Shown in pieces: positions 7,793-17,700 of a stretch of DNA of 64,000 bases; within the stretch, counting starts at the first letter, position 1; each line of letters begins with the position of its first letter. Both the position numbers and the translations under genes were made by a program. The stretch is from Sandaracinobacteroides hominis (GTDB lineage: Bacteria > Pseudomonadota > Alphaproteobacteria > Sphingomonadales > Sphingomonadaceae), in contig NZ_JADCUC010000003.1 of assembly GCF_016464365.1 (NCBI RefSeq), positions 1 to 64,000 of the forward strand, in the 5' to 3' direction. The notes under the pieces are model-generated. The model did not search any database and was not told the origin of the DNA. It saw only the letters and a program-made list of their open reading frames with translations.

Positions 7793-10270
7793 TCAACTAC
7801 GGCGGGCGTCGGCGGCCTTGGTGCGCACCGTGGGCTTTTCTTCTGCCGGGTTGTCGGGCCACGGATGCTTTGGATAGCGCCCCTTCATCTCGCGCTGCAC
7901 ATCCTTCCACGCGCCCTTCCAGAAGGCTGGAAGATCGCGTGTTTTTGCAAGCGGCCGTCCGGCAGGAGAGGTGAGCGCCAGAGCAAGTGGCACCTTGCCG
8001 CCCGCCAGCATCGGATGCGCGGAGAGGCCGAACAAGGCCTGCGCGCGCACTTCCACCTCTGGACCGCCGTCAGCCGCATAGTCGATGACATGGCTGGTTC
8101 CGGCGGGCGAGGCGAAGCGAGCGGGCGCATGGCGTTCCAGAGCCTGCCCCTGTTGCCAGTCCAGCAGTTCCAGCAAGGCGCCGTCCAGCCGGGCGTCGGC
8201 CAATTTGCTGACCCCGGTCAGGCGTGGCGCGAGCCATAGCGCTGCCGCGTCCATCAGCCCGGCGTCGGTGAGGTCGGGGAGGCCTTCGAGTCCATGCGCT
8301 GCCGCAAAGCGCATGCGTGCCAGATGCGCCAGTTCGGTTTCGGACAAGGGAAGTGCTGCCAATCCGCCCGCTCTGGCGTCGGCAAGCAGCGCGCCCTCTA
8401 CCGCCTCCCGCGTGGCCGGCGCTCGCACGCGGGCCACCTCGATGGCACCGAGCCGGGTGGTGCGCAGCATCGCCAGCCTGCCGCTTGCCGGATCGGGCGC
8501 CAGCGCTTCCTCCGTGCGCGTCCTGCCCTCCAGCCATGCGGGCAGTTCGTCGGCCGGTATCGCCGCCGCCAGTCGGATGCGGGAGGCGGCACCCGCACCG
8601 CCGGCATCGGCGACCACCAGCCATTCCTGCCGGGCCAGTGGATCGCCGGCCTCGATTGCGGCCCCGCGCCCGTTTGCCAACAGATAGTCGACGGTCGCGT
8701 CCGAAGGCCCCGCTGCGCGGCGGCGTTTGGCCACCCGGTCCGGGAATGCCTCGGCCAGCAGCAGGGCCGGCGATACGGTCTGCGAATTTGCCGGCTGCAG
8801 ACGCCGGGCCAGTTCTGCCCAGCGTTGGGCCAGCTTCCGTGCCTGCCCGGCGCGTTGGCCGCGGTCTCCCGGCAGTCGCCGCAGCCGCTCCTCTATATCT
8901 GTCGATTGGCCGCCCAGCCCGCGCTCTTCCAGGACGATTGCCAGATCAGCTGCCTCCCCGGCCTGCCCGCGAGCGGCTCCCGCCAGAATCATGTGCGCGA
9001 TGCGTGGTGCCAGTGGCAACTGCGCCACCAACCGACCATGCGGCGTGAGCCGGCCTTCGGCATCCAGCGCCCCAAGCTCCGACAACAGATCCCGGGCGGC
9101 ATTGACCGCTGAGGCCGGGGGAGCGTCCAGCCAGTTCAGGTCGTTCGGTTCGCGCACGCCCCACGCCGCCAACCGGAGCAGCAGGGGCGAGAGATCGGCT
9201 TCCAGTATTTCCGGCGGATCGAAGGGGATGAAGCCGCGGGTCTCGCCTTCCTCCCACAGCCGGATGGCGACACCCGGTGCCTGCCGCCCTGCCCGCCCGG
9301 CGCGCTGTGTTGCGGCCGCCTGCGAGACCCGCTCGGTTACCAGCCGGGTAAGGCCCGAGGCGCGATCGAAGCGGGGGCGCCGCGCCAGCCCGGAGTCGAT
9401 CACCACATGCACACCGTCGATGGTGACGCTGGTTTCGGCGATGCTTGTCGCCAACACCAGCTTGCGCCGCTGTTCGGGCGCGAGTGCCGCGCGTTGCGCA
9501 GAGGGGTCGGCCTGCCCATGCAGTTTGTGGAGCGCCACATTGCCTCCGACGGTGAGGCGCTCTGCCGTCCGTTCGATTTCGCCCACGCCGGGCAGGAAGG
9601 CCAGGATATTTCCCTGTTCCTCCCGAAGCGCCGCGTGGATCGCAGAGGCCATGCGATCCTCGATCCGCGCCTCGCTGCGGCCGGCGTGGCGAACGCGCAC
9701 CGGATATTGCCGCCCGTCCGATTCCAGCACCGGGCACGCGCCCATCAGGCGGGAAAAGCGGGCACCGTCCAGCGTTGCGGACATGGCGACGATGCGAAGA
9801 TCCGGGCGCAACTGCTGTGCATCCAGCGCCAGCGCCAGCCCCAGATCGCCTTCCAGATTGCGCTCATGGACTTCGTCGAACAGCAGGGCGCCGATGCCTT
9901 CCAGCCCCGGATCGCCCAGCAGGCGGTTCACGAAAAGTCCCTCGGTCACGCACTCGATCCGGCTTCCGGGCTTCGATTCCAGACGGGTGCGATAGCCCAC
10001 GCGTTGCCCCACAGCCTCGCCAAGCAGCGCCGCAATCCGTTCGGCGGCGGCCCGTGCCGCCAACCGGCGCGGCAGCATCAACAGGATTCGTTGGCCGTCC
10101 AGCCAGTCAGCGGACAGCAAGGACGGCGCTACCAGGCTTGTCTTGCCGGCGCCCGGCGGCGCGACCAGCACGGCATTGCGGCACGCGGCGAGGCTCGCCC
10201 GAAGTGCAGGCAGTATCTCCTCCACCGGCAGTCCGGTGGCGGCAGGCTCAATAGGCGCGTTGGATGGCAA
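7793..10270 (-). CDS. hrpB: ATP-dependent helicase HrpB
   Basis: An 825-residue DEAH/DExH-box RNA helicase of the HrpB type. Motifs in order are Walker A APPGAGKTS near residue 42, LPRRLAARAAA, DEVH in ALLFDEVHERN near 132, SAT near 165, and QRAGRAGR near 340. The distinctive HrpB C-terminal region ends with RYPKHPWPDNP near 800. The cellular substrate of HrpB is not well established. The start overlaps the end of the polyprenyl synthase gene by 23 bp, so the two are probably co-transcribed. An internal GTG 45 bp downstream of the ATG is an alternative start. Confidence 0.95.
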   Translation of the reverse strand: MPSNAPIEPAATGLPVEEILPALRASLAACRNAVLVAPPGAGKTSLVAPSLLSADWLDGQRILLMLPRRLAARAAAERIAALLGEAVGQRVGYRTRLESKPGSRIECVTEGLFVNRLLGDPGLEGIGALLFDEVHERNLEGDLGLALALDAQQLRPDLRIVAMSATLDGARFSRLMGACPVLESDGRQYPVRVRHAGRSEARIEDRMASAIHAALREEQGNILAFLPGVGEIERTAERLTVGGNVALHKLHGQADPSAQRAALAPEQRRKLVLATSIAETSVTIDGVHVVIDSGLARRPRFDRASGLTRLVTERVSQAAATQRAGRAGRQAPGVAIRLWEEGETRGFIPFDPPEILEADLSPLLLRLAAWGVREPNDLNWLDAPPASAVNAARDLLSELGALDAEGRLTPHGRLVAQLPLAPRIAHMILAGAARGQAGEAADLAIVLEERGLGGQSTDIEERLRRLPGDRGQRAGQARKLAQRWAELARRLQPANSQTVSPALLLAEAFPDRVAKRRRAAGPSDATVDYLLANGRGAAIEAGDPLARQEWLVVADAGGAGAASRIRLAAAIPADELPAWLEGRTRTEEALAPDPASGRLAMLRTTRLGAIEVARVRAPATREAVEGALLADARAGGLAALPLSETELAHLARMRFAAAHGLEGLPDLTDAGLMDAAALWLAPRLTGVSKLADARLDGALLELLDWQQGQALERHAPARFASPAGTSHVIDYAADGGPEVEVRAQALFGLSAHPMLAGGKVPLALALTSPAGRPLAKTRDLPAFWKGAWKDVQREMKGRYPKHPWPDNPAEEKPTVRTKAADARRS

Positions 10271-11258
10271 ACTTGACTGTCTCGACTAGCGCCGACTTCG
10301 CCACGCTGGAGGGCAGGCGTGACAGCGCATCGATCGCCCGGCTGCCGTAGAGCCGCGCGCGGGCCATGGTGTCGGCGATGCCGCCGGTGTCGTTCAGGCG
10401 CTGCACGGCTTCTGCCAGTTCGGTCTCGCCATTGGCGCGGCCGGTCATGGCCCGCTGCCAGAATTTCCGCGCCGCTTCGTCGCCGCGTGCATAGGCGAGG
10501 ATGACGGGAAGCGTCACCTTGCCGTCGCGGAAGTCGTCGCCGGTGTCCTTGCCCATCGTCTGCGCGTCGGAAACATAGTCGATCGCATCATCGACCAGCT
10601 GGAAGGCGATGCCGAGGTTGCGGCCATAGGCTTCGAGGCTGTCCTCGGTCGCCTGATCCCGCTCGGCTACTACGGCGGCGATGGCACAGGCGGCGGAAAA
10701 CAGCGCCGCGGTTTTTGCCTGGATGATCTGCAGATAGCGCTCTTCGGTCGTTTCCACGACCCGCTGCGCCGTCAGCTGGTGCACTTCGCCCTCGGCAATC
10801 ACGGCAGAGGCGTTGGAGAGCAGCTTCAGCACCTTCAGGCTGCCGTCCTCCACCATCAGCTCGAACGCGCGGGAGAAGAGGAAATCGCCCACCAGCACCG
10901 AGGCCTCATTGCCCCAGATGGTGTTGGCGGTCGCCCGTCCGCGCCGGAGATCGGAGCCATCGACCACATCATCGTGCAGCAGGGTGGCCGTGTGGATGAA
11001 CTCGACGGCGGCTGCCAGCTTGTGGTGCCTGTCGCCCGCATAGTCCAGCGCGGCCGCACATCCCAGCGTCAGCATGGGCCGCAGCCGCTTGCCGCCGCCG
11101 GAGATCAGGTGGCCGGCCAACTCGGGGATCAACGCCACCTGGCTCTGCATCCGGTCCAGAATCACGCGGTTGACGTTGTTGAGGCCGGGTGCCACCAGCG
11201 CCATCAGGGGCTGAAGGCTGGGCGTATCCTGCCGAAGGCTGTGGACTGTGGCTGTCAT
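10248..11258 (-). CDS. ispB: Polyprenyl (octaprenyl/decaprenyl) diphosphate synthase
   Basis: A 336-residue trans-prenyltransferase that extends farnesyl diphosphate with isopentenyl diphosphate to make the ubiquinone side chain. The first aspartate-rich motif is HDDVVDGSDLRRG near residue 95, preceded by SGGGKRLRPML near 55, and the second is LVDDAIDYVSD near 220. Chain length cannot be read with certainty; sphingomonads usually have ubiquinone-10. It is divergent from the chorismate mutase gene, so quinone-linked and aromatic genes share an upstream region of about 46 bp. Confidence 0.92.
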   Translation of the reverse strand: MTATVHSLRQDTPSLQPLMALVAPGLNNVNRVILDRMQSQVALIPELAGHLISGGGKRLRPMLTLGCAAALDYAGDRHHKLAAAVEFIHTATLLHDDVVDGSDLRRGRATANTIWGNEASVLVGDFLFSRAFELMVEDGSLKVLKLLSNASAVIAEGEVHQLTAQRVVETTEERYLQIIQAKTAALFSAACAIAAVVAERDQATEDSLEAYGRNLGIAFQLVDDAIDYVSDAQTMGKDTGDDFRDGKVTLPVILAYARGDEAARKFWQRAMTGRANGETELAEAVQRLNDTGGIADTMARARLYGSRAIDALSRLPSSVAKSALVETVKFAIQRAY

Positions 11259-11304
11259 GGCGCCGAACCGCTACGGCTTCGCGGCGCCGAGGGAAAGGGG
11301 CTTC

Positions 11305-11634
11305 ATGGCGTTGGGCACCGAAGGAACGGAAAAACAGGCTGTCAGCAAGCTGGCTGAATACCGCCGCTCCATCGACAATATCGATGCCGCCCTCGTCTTT
11401 CTCCTCGCCGAGCGGTTCAAGGTTACGCAGAAGGTGGGCGCCTACAAGGCGACAACGGGCCTGCCGCCCGCCGATCCGCGGCGCGAAGAGGAGCAGATCG
11501 CCCGCCTGCGCGCGCTTGCCGCAGATGCCGATCTGGATCCGGAGTTTTCCGAGAAGTTCCTGCGGTTCATCATCGACGAAGTGATCCGCCACCATGCCAC
11601 GGCCAAAAACAGCGGAGCGCCGGGCGACAGCTGA
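11305..11634 (+). CDS. Chorismate mutase (AroQ class)
   Basis: A 109-residue all-helical chorismate mutase, converting chorismate to prephenate for phenylalanine and tyrosine synthesis. The pattern LAEYRRSIDNIDAALVFLLAERF, RVxxVGxYK-like KVTQKVGAYKA, then PPADPRREEEQI and FLRFIIDEVIRHH is typical of AroQ. ATG 11305 is preferred to the upstream ATG at 11248 because the length matches the family and AAAGGGG precedes it. The extra N-terminal residues would overlap the divergent prenyl synthase. Confidence 0.9.
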   Translation: MALGTEGTEKQAVSKLAEYRRSIDNIDAALVFLLAERFKVTQKVGAYKATTGLPPADPRREEEQIARLRALAADADLDPEFSEKFLRFIIDEVIRHHATAKNSGAPGDS

Positions 11635-11655
11635 TCCAAGACAAGGGGGCAGACG

Positions 11656-12027
11656 ATGAACACAGATGCCGCGCTTGCCGACCAGAAGGAGATTGCCTCC
11701 ACCTGGCGGCGCCTCCACTGGACATGGTACAGCTATTTCTACGTCTTCAGCCTGCTCGCCATCATGCTTTCGACGCTGATCGCGGCGAAGCCGGCGCTCC
11801 TCGGCTGGAGCGACGACGTCTATCAGTTCCTTGCCTGGGTGCTGGCCGTGGTTACCGGCGCCCTGACGCTGTTCCGCCCGAACGAGCGCGCCGTGCGCTA
11901 TCGGCAGGCGTGGATGACGCTGAGCATCGCCATCGCCCGCTTCGAATCGATCGACAGGATAGAGTTCGAGACTGTGCTGGACGCCCGCGAGGAAGGCGAA
12001 AAGCAGGTACATCAGATTTCCGGCTGA
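11656..12027 (+). CDS. Small two-transmembrane protein, SLATT/DUF4231-like
   Basis: A 123-residue protein with two membrane segments (about residues 26-46 and 57-75) flanked by soluble helices. The order of features, WxxxY before the first segment, a short loop, then FRPNERAVRYRQAWMTLSIAIARFE after the second, resembles the two-TM SLATT/DUF4231 family, some of which are effectors in nucleotide-signalled defence. No nucleotide-synthesising partner is nearby, so a housekeeping role is as likely. A clear ribosome site (AAGGGGG) precedes ATG 11656. It follows chorismate mutase by 21 bp and ends at a strong hairpin. Confidence 0.6.
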   Translation: MNTDAALADQKEIASTWRRLHWTWYSYFYVFSLLAIMLSTLIAAKPALLGWSDDVYQFLAWVLAVVTGALTLFRPNERAVRYRQAWMTLSIAIARFESIDRIEFETVLDAREEGEKQVHQISG

Positions 12028-12041
12028 GCCGGCAAAAGGAA

Positions 12042-12070
12042 GCCGGCCGGAAGCTGAGCTTCCGGCCGGC
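12042..12070. terminator. Bidirectional terminator hairpin
   Basis: A 13-bp perfect stem, GCCGGCCGGAAGC with GCTTCCGGCCGGC, and a three-base loop TGA lie between the convergent two-TM gene and atpF. Short runs of A to the left and CCCTTT to the right make it plausible for both strands. Confidence 0.7.
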
Positions 12071-12094
12071 CGAATTCCCTTTACGCGAAGCCCG

Positions 12095-12694
12095 TTAGCG
12101 CTTGTCGAGTGCTGCGATCGAGGCGTCGGTCAGCTCGGCCAGGTCGCCCTTCTTCGAGCGCTCCGCCAGCAACGCTTCCGCTGCCTTCACCGTGATGTCG
12201 GCAGCGCGGGCGCGAAGCTCGGCTTCGACCGAGCGGGCTTCGGCGTTGATGCGGTCCTCAGCGAGCCGCGTGCGGCGGCCGATAGCGGTGTCGGCATCGA
12301 CCACGGCCTGCTCGACGATACGCTTTGCTTCCACTTCGGCGTTGGCCAGCATCGCCTTCGAAGCGGCTTCCGCTTCGGCGGCTTCGGCCGCGGCGCGTGC
12401 CTTCATCGCTTCGGCTTCGGCCTTCAGGGCGGCAGCTTCGGCGAGATCGGCCTTCACCTTCTCCGCCTGGCTGTCGAGCGCACCGGTGATCATCTTGAAG
12501 GCGCCAAGCTTCCACAGCAGCAGCACAAACGCCAGAAAGGCGAGGCCAACCCAGGTATAGCTGTCCATGCCCAGAAAGGTTTCATGATGAACGGCGTGCT
12601 CGGCCTCGGCGACGGTCCCCGGTTGGGCGGTCGAATGATCGGCCACTTCCGATGTGCCGGGCGAAGCGGCAGCGGTTTCTGCAGTCTCAGCCAT
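12095..12694 (-). CDS. atpF: F0F1 ATP synthase subunit b
   Basis: A 199-residue peripheral-stalk subunit. After an alanine-rich N-terminal stretch of about 40 residues comes one membrane segment, YTWVGLAFLAFVLLLWKLG, then a long Ala/Glu-rich coiled coil typical of b subunits. It holds the F1 head to subunit a as stator. It is the last gene of the atpI-B-E-F'-F cluster and overlaps the b' stop by one base (TAATG). Alphaproteobacteria and other photosynthetic-type lineages use a b/b' heterodimer, so this and its neighbour are distinct subunits and neither is a spare copy. Confidence 0.93.
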   Translation of the reverse strand: MAETAETAAASPGTSEVADHSTAQPGTVAEAEHAVHHETFLGMDSYTWVGLAFLAFVLLLWKLGAFKMITGALDSQAEKVKADLAEAAALKAEAEAMKARAAAEAAEAEAASKAMLANAEVEAKRIVEQAVVDADTAIGRRTRLAEDRINAEARSVEAELRARAADITVKAAEALLAERSKKGDLAELTDASIAALDKR

Positions 12695-13173
12695 TACGCG
12701 GCCACCTTCTTGACAGCCTTGGCAGCTTCATCGGCAGAGACATCAAGCCCGGCAACGCGCTTGACCAGCTCCACCGTCGCTTCGCTGGCAACGGCATCCA
12801 GTTCGGCAATCGTCGACGTACGCGTGTCTGCCAGCGCCACGGCTGCCCTTTCGGAATGCAGCTTCAGCTCCTCGTCAACCGACGCAAGCTTGGCTGCAGT
12901 CTGCGAGGCGGCGAGATCGCGCGCCTTGCCGGTGACGGCAAGCGAACGGGCCCGTGCATCTGCCAGCGCCGTCGTGCCGCCGCTGGAAGCGGCTTCCGCC
13001 GCATCGCGGGCAGCCTCCGCTTCCCGGAGGTCGGACGCGATGCGTGCCTTGCGGTTTTCCACCACCTTCTGAACGCGCGGAACCATGCCGCGCACGCAGA
13101 GGTAAAGGATGCCGAAGACCAGCGCGAGCCACAGGACCTGTGGCAACGCCTGGGTGAAGTCAAACTGGGGCAT
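12694..13173 (-). CDS. atpF': F0F1 ATP synthase subunit b'
   Basis: A 159-residue b' subunit that pairs with subunit b in the peripheral stalk. MPQFDFTQALPQVLWLALVF leads straight into the single membrane segment, followed by VPRVQKVVENRKARIASDL and an Ala/Glu-rich coiled coil. The short N-terminus ahead of the membrane segment separates it from b. It lies 26 bp after atpE and is translationally coupled to atpF. Confidence 0.93.
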   Translation of the reverse strand: MPQFDFTQALPQVLWLALVFGILYLCVRGMVPRVQKVVENRKARIASDLREAEAARDAAEAASSGGTTALADARARSLAVTGKARDLAASQTAAKLASVDEELKLHSERAAVALADTRTSTIAELDAVASEATVELVKRVAGLDVSADEAAKAVKKVAA

Positions 13174-13199
13174 CGGTGCCTCCGTCTACCGGTTCGGGA

Positions 13200-13427
13200 T
13201 CAGACCGCGAACAGCAGCAGCAGGGCGACGAGGAAGGCGAAGATGCCGAGAGCTTCGGTCACGGCGAAGCCGAAGATCAGGTTCGGGCGCTGGCTGTCGG
13301 CGGCGGCCGGGTTGCGGAGCGCACCCGACAGGAACATTGCGAACAGCAAGCCCACGCCAATGGCGGCGAGGCCCATGCCGATCGAGGCGATGCCGGCTCC
13401 GAGGAGCTTTGCGGCTTCTGCGTCCAT
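13200..13427 (-). CDS. atpE: F0F1 ATP synthase subunit c
   Basis: A 75-residue proteolipid of the rotor ring with two membrane helices joined by the polar loop RNPAAADSQ. The first helix has the glycine/alanine pattern [17 protein letters not shown] that lets c subunits pack tightly. The proton-carrying carboxylate is Glu58 in [11 protein letters not shown] ribosome site AAGGAAGG precedes ATG 13427. Confidence 0.96.
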   Translation of the reverse strand: MDAEAAKLLGAGIASIGMGLAAIGVGLLFAMFLSGALRNPAAADSQRPNLIFGFAVTEALGIFAFLVALLLLFAV

Positions 13428-13466
13428 AGTTTCAGTCCTTCCTTGGGGTATCAGTGATCTTGAATA

Positions 13467-14213
13467 TCAGTGATGCAGGTTGATGGAATCGTTGAGGTAA
13501 ATGCAGGTCAGCAGGGCAAACACATAGGCTTGCACCACGGCCACGATCAGTTCGAGACCGTAGAAGGCGACCGTCATCACGAAGGGCAGCGGCGCAATCG
13601 CGGCATAGATGCCGCCGGCGGCGCCCAGCGAAATCACGAAGCCCGCGAACACCTTCAGCAGGATGTGGCCGGCGGTCATGTTCGCAAACAGACGGATCGA
13701 AAGGGTGAGCGGCCGCGACAGGAACGAGATGAGCTCGATCGGGACGATCAGCAGCAGCAGGATGGCAGGCGTGTTTGCCGGCACGAACAGCGAGAAGAAG
13801 TGCAGACCGTGCTTCGCGATGCCAACGAGCACACAGATCAGGAAGATCAGCGCGGCAAAGGCAAAGGTGACGGCGATATGGCTGGTGACGGTGAAGGTGA
13901 AGGGGAAGAGCCCGATCAGGTTCGCCACCAGGATGAAGATGAAAAGCGAGAAGATGAAGGGAACGAAAGCCCGGCCCTTCGGCCCGATATTCTCGTCCAC
14001 CATGTCGGAGATGAATCCGGTCACGCCTTCGAGCGCTGCCTGCCAGCGGCCAGGAACCAGCCCGGCATTGCGGCTGCCCAGCCAGAAGAAGCCAAGGATC
14101 AGCGCCAACGTGATCAGCATGAAGATCGAGGCGTTGGTGAAGGCAGCGTCGGCGCCTCCGACGCTCAGGTCGGCATAGCGCTTGATCGCGAACTGCTCGA
14201 GGGGATTTGCCAC
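13467..14213 (-). CDS. atpB: F0F1 ATP synthase subunit a
   Basis: A 248-residue integral membrane subunit that forms the proton half-channels next to the c ring. The essential arginine lies in LTLSIRLFANMTAGH near residue 175. Other conserved stretches are VDENIGPKGRAFVPF near 75 and LIVAVVQAYVFALLTCIYL at the C-terminus. Translation appears to start at GTG 14213. The gene is 39 bp upstream of atpE and 14 bp downstream of atpI. Confidence 0.95.
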   Translation of the reverse strand: MANPLEQFAIKRYADLSVGGADAAFTNASIFMLITLALILGFFWLGSRNAGLVPGRWQAALEGVTGFISDMVDENIGPKGRAFVPFIFSLFIFILVANLIGLFPFTFTVTSHIAVTFAFAALIFLICVLVGIAKHGLHFFSLFVPANTPAILLLLIVPIELISFLSRPLTLSIRLFANMTAGHILLKVFAGFVISLGAAGGIYAAIAPLPFVMTVAFYGLELIVAVVQAYVFALLTCIYLNDSINLHH

Positions 14214-14227
14214 CTTCTGTCTCGTCC

Positions 14228-14575
14228 CTACTGATCGTCTCGTTTTGCCGCCTGCTCGCGCAGGCGTTGATTGTCGCGCTCGCGCACGACGGCTGCTTCC
14301 TTGTTCACCGCCTTGATCAGGTTCCAGAAACCCGCCGCAATTCCCAAAAGCAGGAAGAGCAGGAGCATCCAGGGCCCTGTTGCAAGCCAGCGATCCAGCA
14401 TCCAGCCGATCGCCCCGCCCACAATGGTGGTGGCCGCGATCTCGAAGGCATGACGGGTGCCCTGGGCCAATGCCGAAACGGCGACCTGCCGGGGCTCAGG
14501 ATCATGCCTTGCCTTGGCTGCTTTCAGCCGGGCCTCGAGGTCTTCGAGGTCACGCTTGTCGGCAGAATCGGGCAA
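14228..14575 (-). CDS. atpI: ATP synthase assembly protein AtpI
   Basis: A 115-residue protein with two membrane helices (about residues 45-60 and 68-88) in the pattern VGGAIGWMLDRWLATGPWML and LLFLLLGIAAGFWNLIKAV, as in AtpI proteins that help assemble the c ring and may carry magnesium. It leads the F0 operon. The start shown is TTG 14575; no clear ribosome site supports it, and the true start could be slightly downstream. F1 genes are not in this window, as usual for alphaproteobacteria. Confidence 0.88.
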   Translation of the reverse strand: MPDSADKRDLEDLEARLKAAKARHDPEPRQVAVSALAQGTRHAFEIAATTIVGGAIGWMLDRWLATGPWMLLLFLLLGIAAGFWNLIKAVNKEAAVVRERDNQRLREQAAKRDDQ

Positions 14576-14728
14576 GAGGCAGGCCCTTCGCTTGTCAGGT
14601 CGGCCATCGGCGGCAAATGCGCCTAGGGCTCCGCAGGCCGCAAGAGCCGCCGAAGCGCGGGTTCGTTAGATTGCACTCGCGCAAAGGTCAAGCATCGGGG
14701 GATAGAGGCGCAGCGCCCGATTCCGCCG

Positions 14729-17700
14729 TCAGGCCGCAACCAGCCGTTCAGCTTCCCGCAATTCGACCGAGACAAGCTGGGAAACCCCCGGCTCGCTCAT
14801 GGTGACGCCATACAGCCGGTGCATGGCTGCCATCGTCACCGCATTGTGCGTGACGATCAGGAATCGGGTGTCGGTCACATCGGCCATATGCTTCAGCAGC
14901 CGCGTGAAGCGCTCGACATTGGCGTCGTCGAGCGGCGCATCCACTTCGTCCAGCACGCAGATCGGGGCCGGATTGGTACGGAACAGTGCGAAGATGAGGG
15001 CAATCGCAGTCAACGCCTGCTCCCCGCCGGAAAGCAGCGTCAGCGACTGCAGCTTTTTCCCCGGCGGCTGAGCGCGGATTTCCAGCCCGGCTTCCAGCGG
15101 ATCATCGCTCTCGATCATCGTCAGTTCGGCCGAGCCGCCGCCAAACAGCGTCACGAACAGCTCGCGGAACTGGCGGTCCACCTCGGCAAAGGCGGCCATC
15201 AGTCGCGCCCGGCCTTCCCGGTTCAAGGTACCGATGGAGCCGCGCAGACGGTTGATCGCTGTTTCCAGCTCGCCCCGCTCGCGCGCCTGTTCGGCCAGCG
15301 CCGCCTCGATTTCCGCGAGTTCGATATCGGCTCGGAGGTTCACAATGCCGATTCGCTCTCGCTCGGCCCGCATGGACGTCAGGTTCTGCTCGATGCGGTC
15401 GGCTTCGGCTCCCTCGACCTGCTCCAGCTTCGCAGGTTCCTCGCCGAAGCGCTCCCGCGCATCCGCCACCAGCTCGGCCGCCTTTTCGCGCAACTGCTCC
15501 GTACGCGCGCTATGCGTGGCACGCGCTTCGCGCAGGTCGGCCACAAGCGCCTCGGCGCTGCGCGAACTCCGGTCCAGATCGCCTTGCGACAGTTCCGCAG
15601 CCATCACCGATTCGGCGGCAGCTGCACGCGCCGCCTCGGCGATGCCTATCTCCCTGTCCAGTATCCCGAGCCGGGCATCCAGAGCCTCCGGCTCCGCCAC
15701 CAGGGTCGCCCGTTCCTCGTTCAGCTTTTCAACGCGGGCGGCCAGCGCTTCTCTCGCTGCCGTTGCGTCCCGGTCGCGCGCCTGCCAATCGGCAATTTCC
15801 CGCCCCAGCCTGGAGATCCGAGCCAGGGCCTCGGCCAATCCTCTTTCCAGTGCTGCCGCTTCGGCACGGGCCTGCGCGAGACGGGCGCGGCTTCGCTCGG
15901 CCTGTGTCCGCGCTTCGGCGACCGCAGCGGCGGCTGCGCTCGCGTCGGGCAACGCACCGATCGCCACGGCTGCAGCCTCGGCTTCGGCGGCGGCTCCGCT
16001 TCCCTCGGCAACCAGCCTTTCGATGGAGGCTTCCATCGCGCTCGTGCGTGCGGCGGCCTGTGCCAGCGCCGTTCGCAATCCCTGCAGGCGTCCGGCGAGC
16101 TGATCGCGGGCGCGCTCGGCTTCGGATCGGGCGGCACGGGCAGTTCGCTCGGCCTGCTGTGCGTCGGCCAGCATCGCCTTCTGCTGCGCCAGCTCGGCTT
16201 CCGCTGCCGCCAGCCGTTCGCGGGGAGCCGCCAGGCTATCGGCGATCTCCCGCCGCCTGTTGTCCTGCGCCAGCGCCTCGGCGACGGCAGCGGCCTGTCC
16301 GCCGGGGGGCGCCACAAACCCGTCCCAGCGCCACAGCCAGCCGTCGCGGGTCACCAGCCGCTGGCCGGGCTTCAGGGCGGCGAGCGTTTCGGTTGACGGC
16401 GGCGAATCGACAACGCCCACCTGCGCCAGCCGCCGGGCGAGCTCGGCAGGTGCCGTCACCTGCGCCGCCAGCGGCTCGCACACAGCCGGAAGCGGTGGAT
16501 CGTCCGCCGCTGCCGCCACCCGCAGCCAATGCCGCGCAGGCTTTTCCGGAGCACCGAGAGCGGCGTTCAGATCGTCACCCAACGCCGCGGCTGCCGCAGC
16601 TTCAAATCCCGGACGCGCCGACAGCGATGCCCGGGCGCCGAGATTTGCCGGCGATTGCTTGGCCGTGCGCAGGCGCTCGAGCGCCGCGGCTTCCGCTTCC
16701 AGGCTCGCCACTTCAGTCCGCGCCGCTGCCAGTGCACGCTCCACTGTCTCTGCCACCGCGCGCGCTGCCAGAGCATCTCGCTCGGCGGCCGCGATGGCTT
16801 CTGCGGCGGCTTCGGCTTCGGATGTGCGTGTCGCCAGCGCGGCTTCGGCTTCCGCGAGCTGCGATTCCAGTTCCGTACCGGAACTCCCTGCCCGCAAGCG
16901 ATCCAGCTCGGCCTGCAGGCGCCGGCGCTCGCCTTCCAGCCGTTCATGCCGTCCGCGCGCGGCTTCTGCCTGCGCCCGCACGCTGCGGGCCTCTGCCATC
17001 AGCGCGGCATGCCCTTCCACCGCCGTCGCCAGCGCCCGTTCCGCCTCCGTCGCTGCGGCTTCTGCAGAGCGGACTTCTGCAGCCTGCGGCGGCATCGCAA
17101 CTTCTGCCTCGGCATGCGCCTTCTGCTGGCCTGCCAGTTCCTCGGCAAGCCGCTCCTGTGTTGCTGCCGAATCGCGCACCCGGGCGCGTTCGCGCTCCGA
17201 ATCGGCGGCTGCATTGTCCAGCGCGCGTTGCAGATCCTGCAGCCGCTGCACCAGCCCTGCCCGTTCGGCGACAAGGGTTGCCCGTTCGGTGGTGAGCCGC
17301 TGCAGCGTTGCTGCCGCCGCCGCCTCTGCCTGCCGCTTGGCCGGCAAGCCTGCCGCGGCATCCGCCTGGGCGGTTGCCGCCCGCGCTGCCGCCTGAACCG
17401 CCTCTGTCAACGCCGCATCGGACCCCTGAAGGGAGCGCTCGGCCGCCTGCAAGGCCTCGATCGCCGCCATCCATTGCAGGCGCAGCAACGTCGCTTCCAG
17501 CGCTCGGATCCGCTCGCTCAGCTCCCGGTAGCGTTGCGCCGATTTTGCCTGCCGCCTCAGGCCCGCCGCCTGCGTGTCGGCCGCCTTCATCACATCGTCG
17601 AGCCGCAGCAGGTTGGCATCCGCCGCCCGCAGCCGGGTTTCGGCTTCGCGGCGGCGCACGTTCAGGCCGGATATCCCGGCCGCTTCTTCCAGCAGCTGCC

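Noticed and set aside
8085-10276. Plus-strand frames of 200-420 codons antisense to hrpB
   Set aside because: Shadows of a conserved helicase; Arg/Ser/Pro-rich with no family resemblance.
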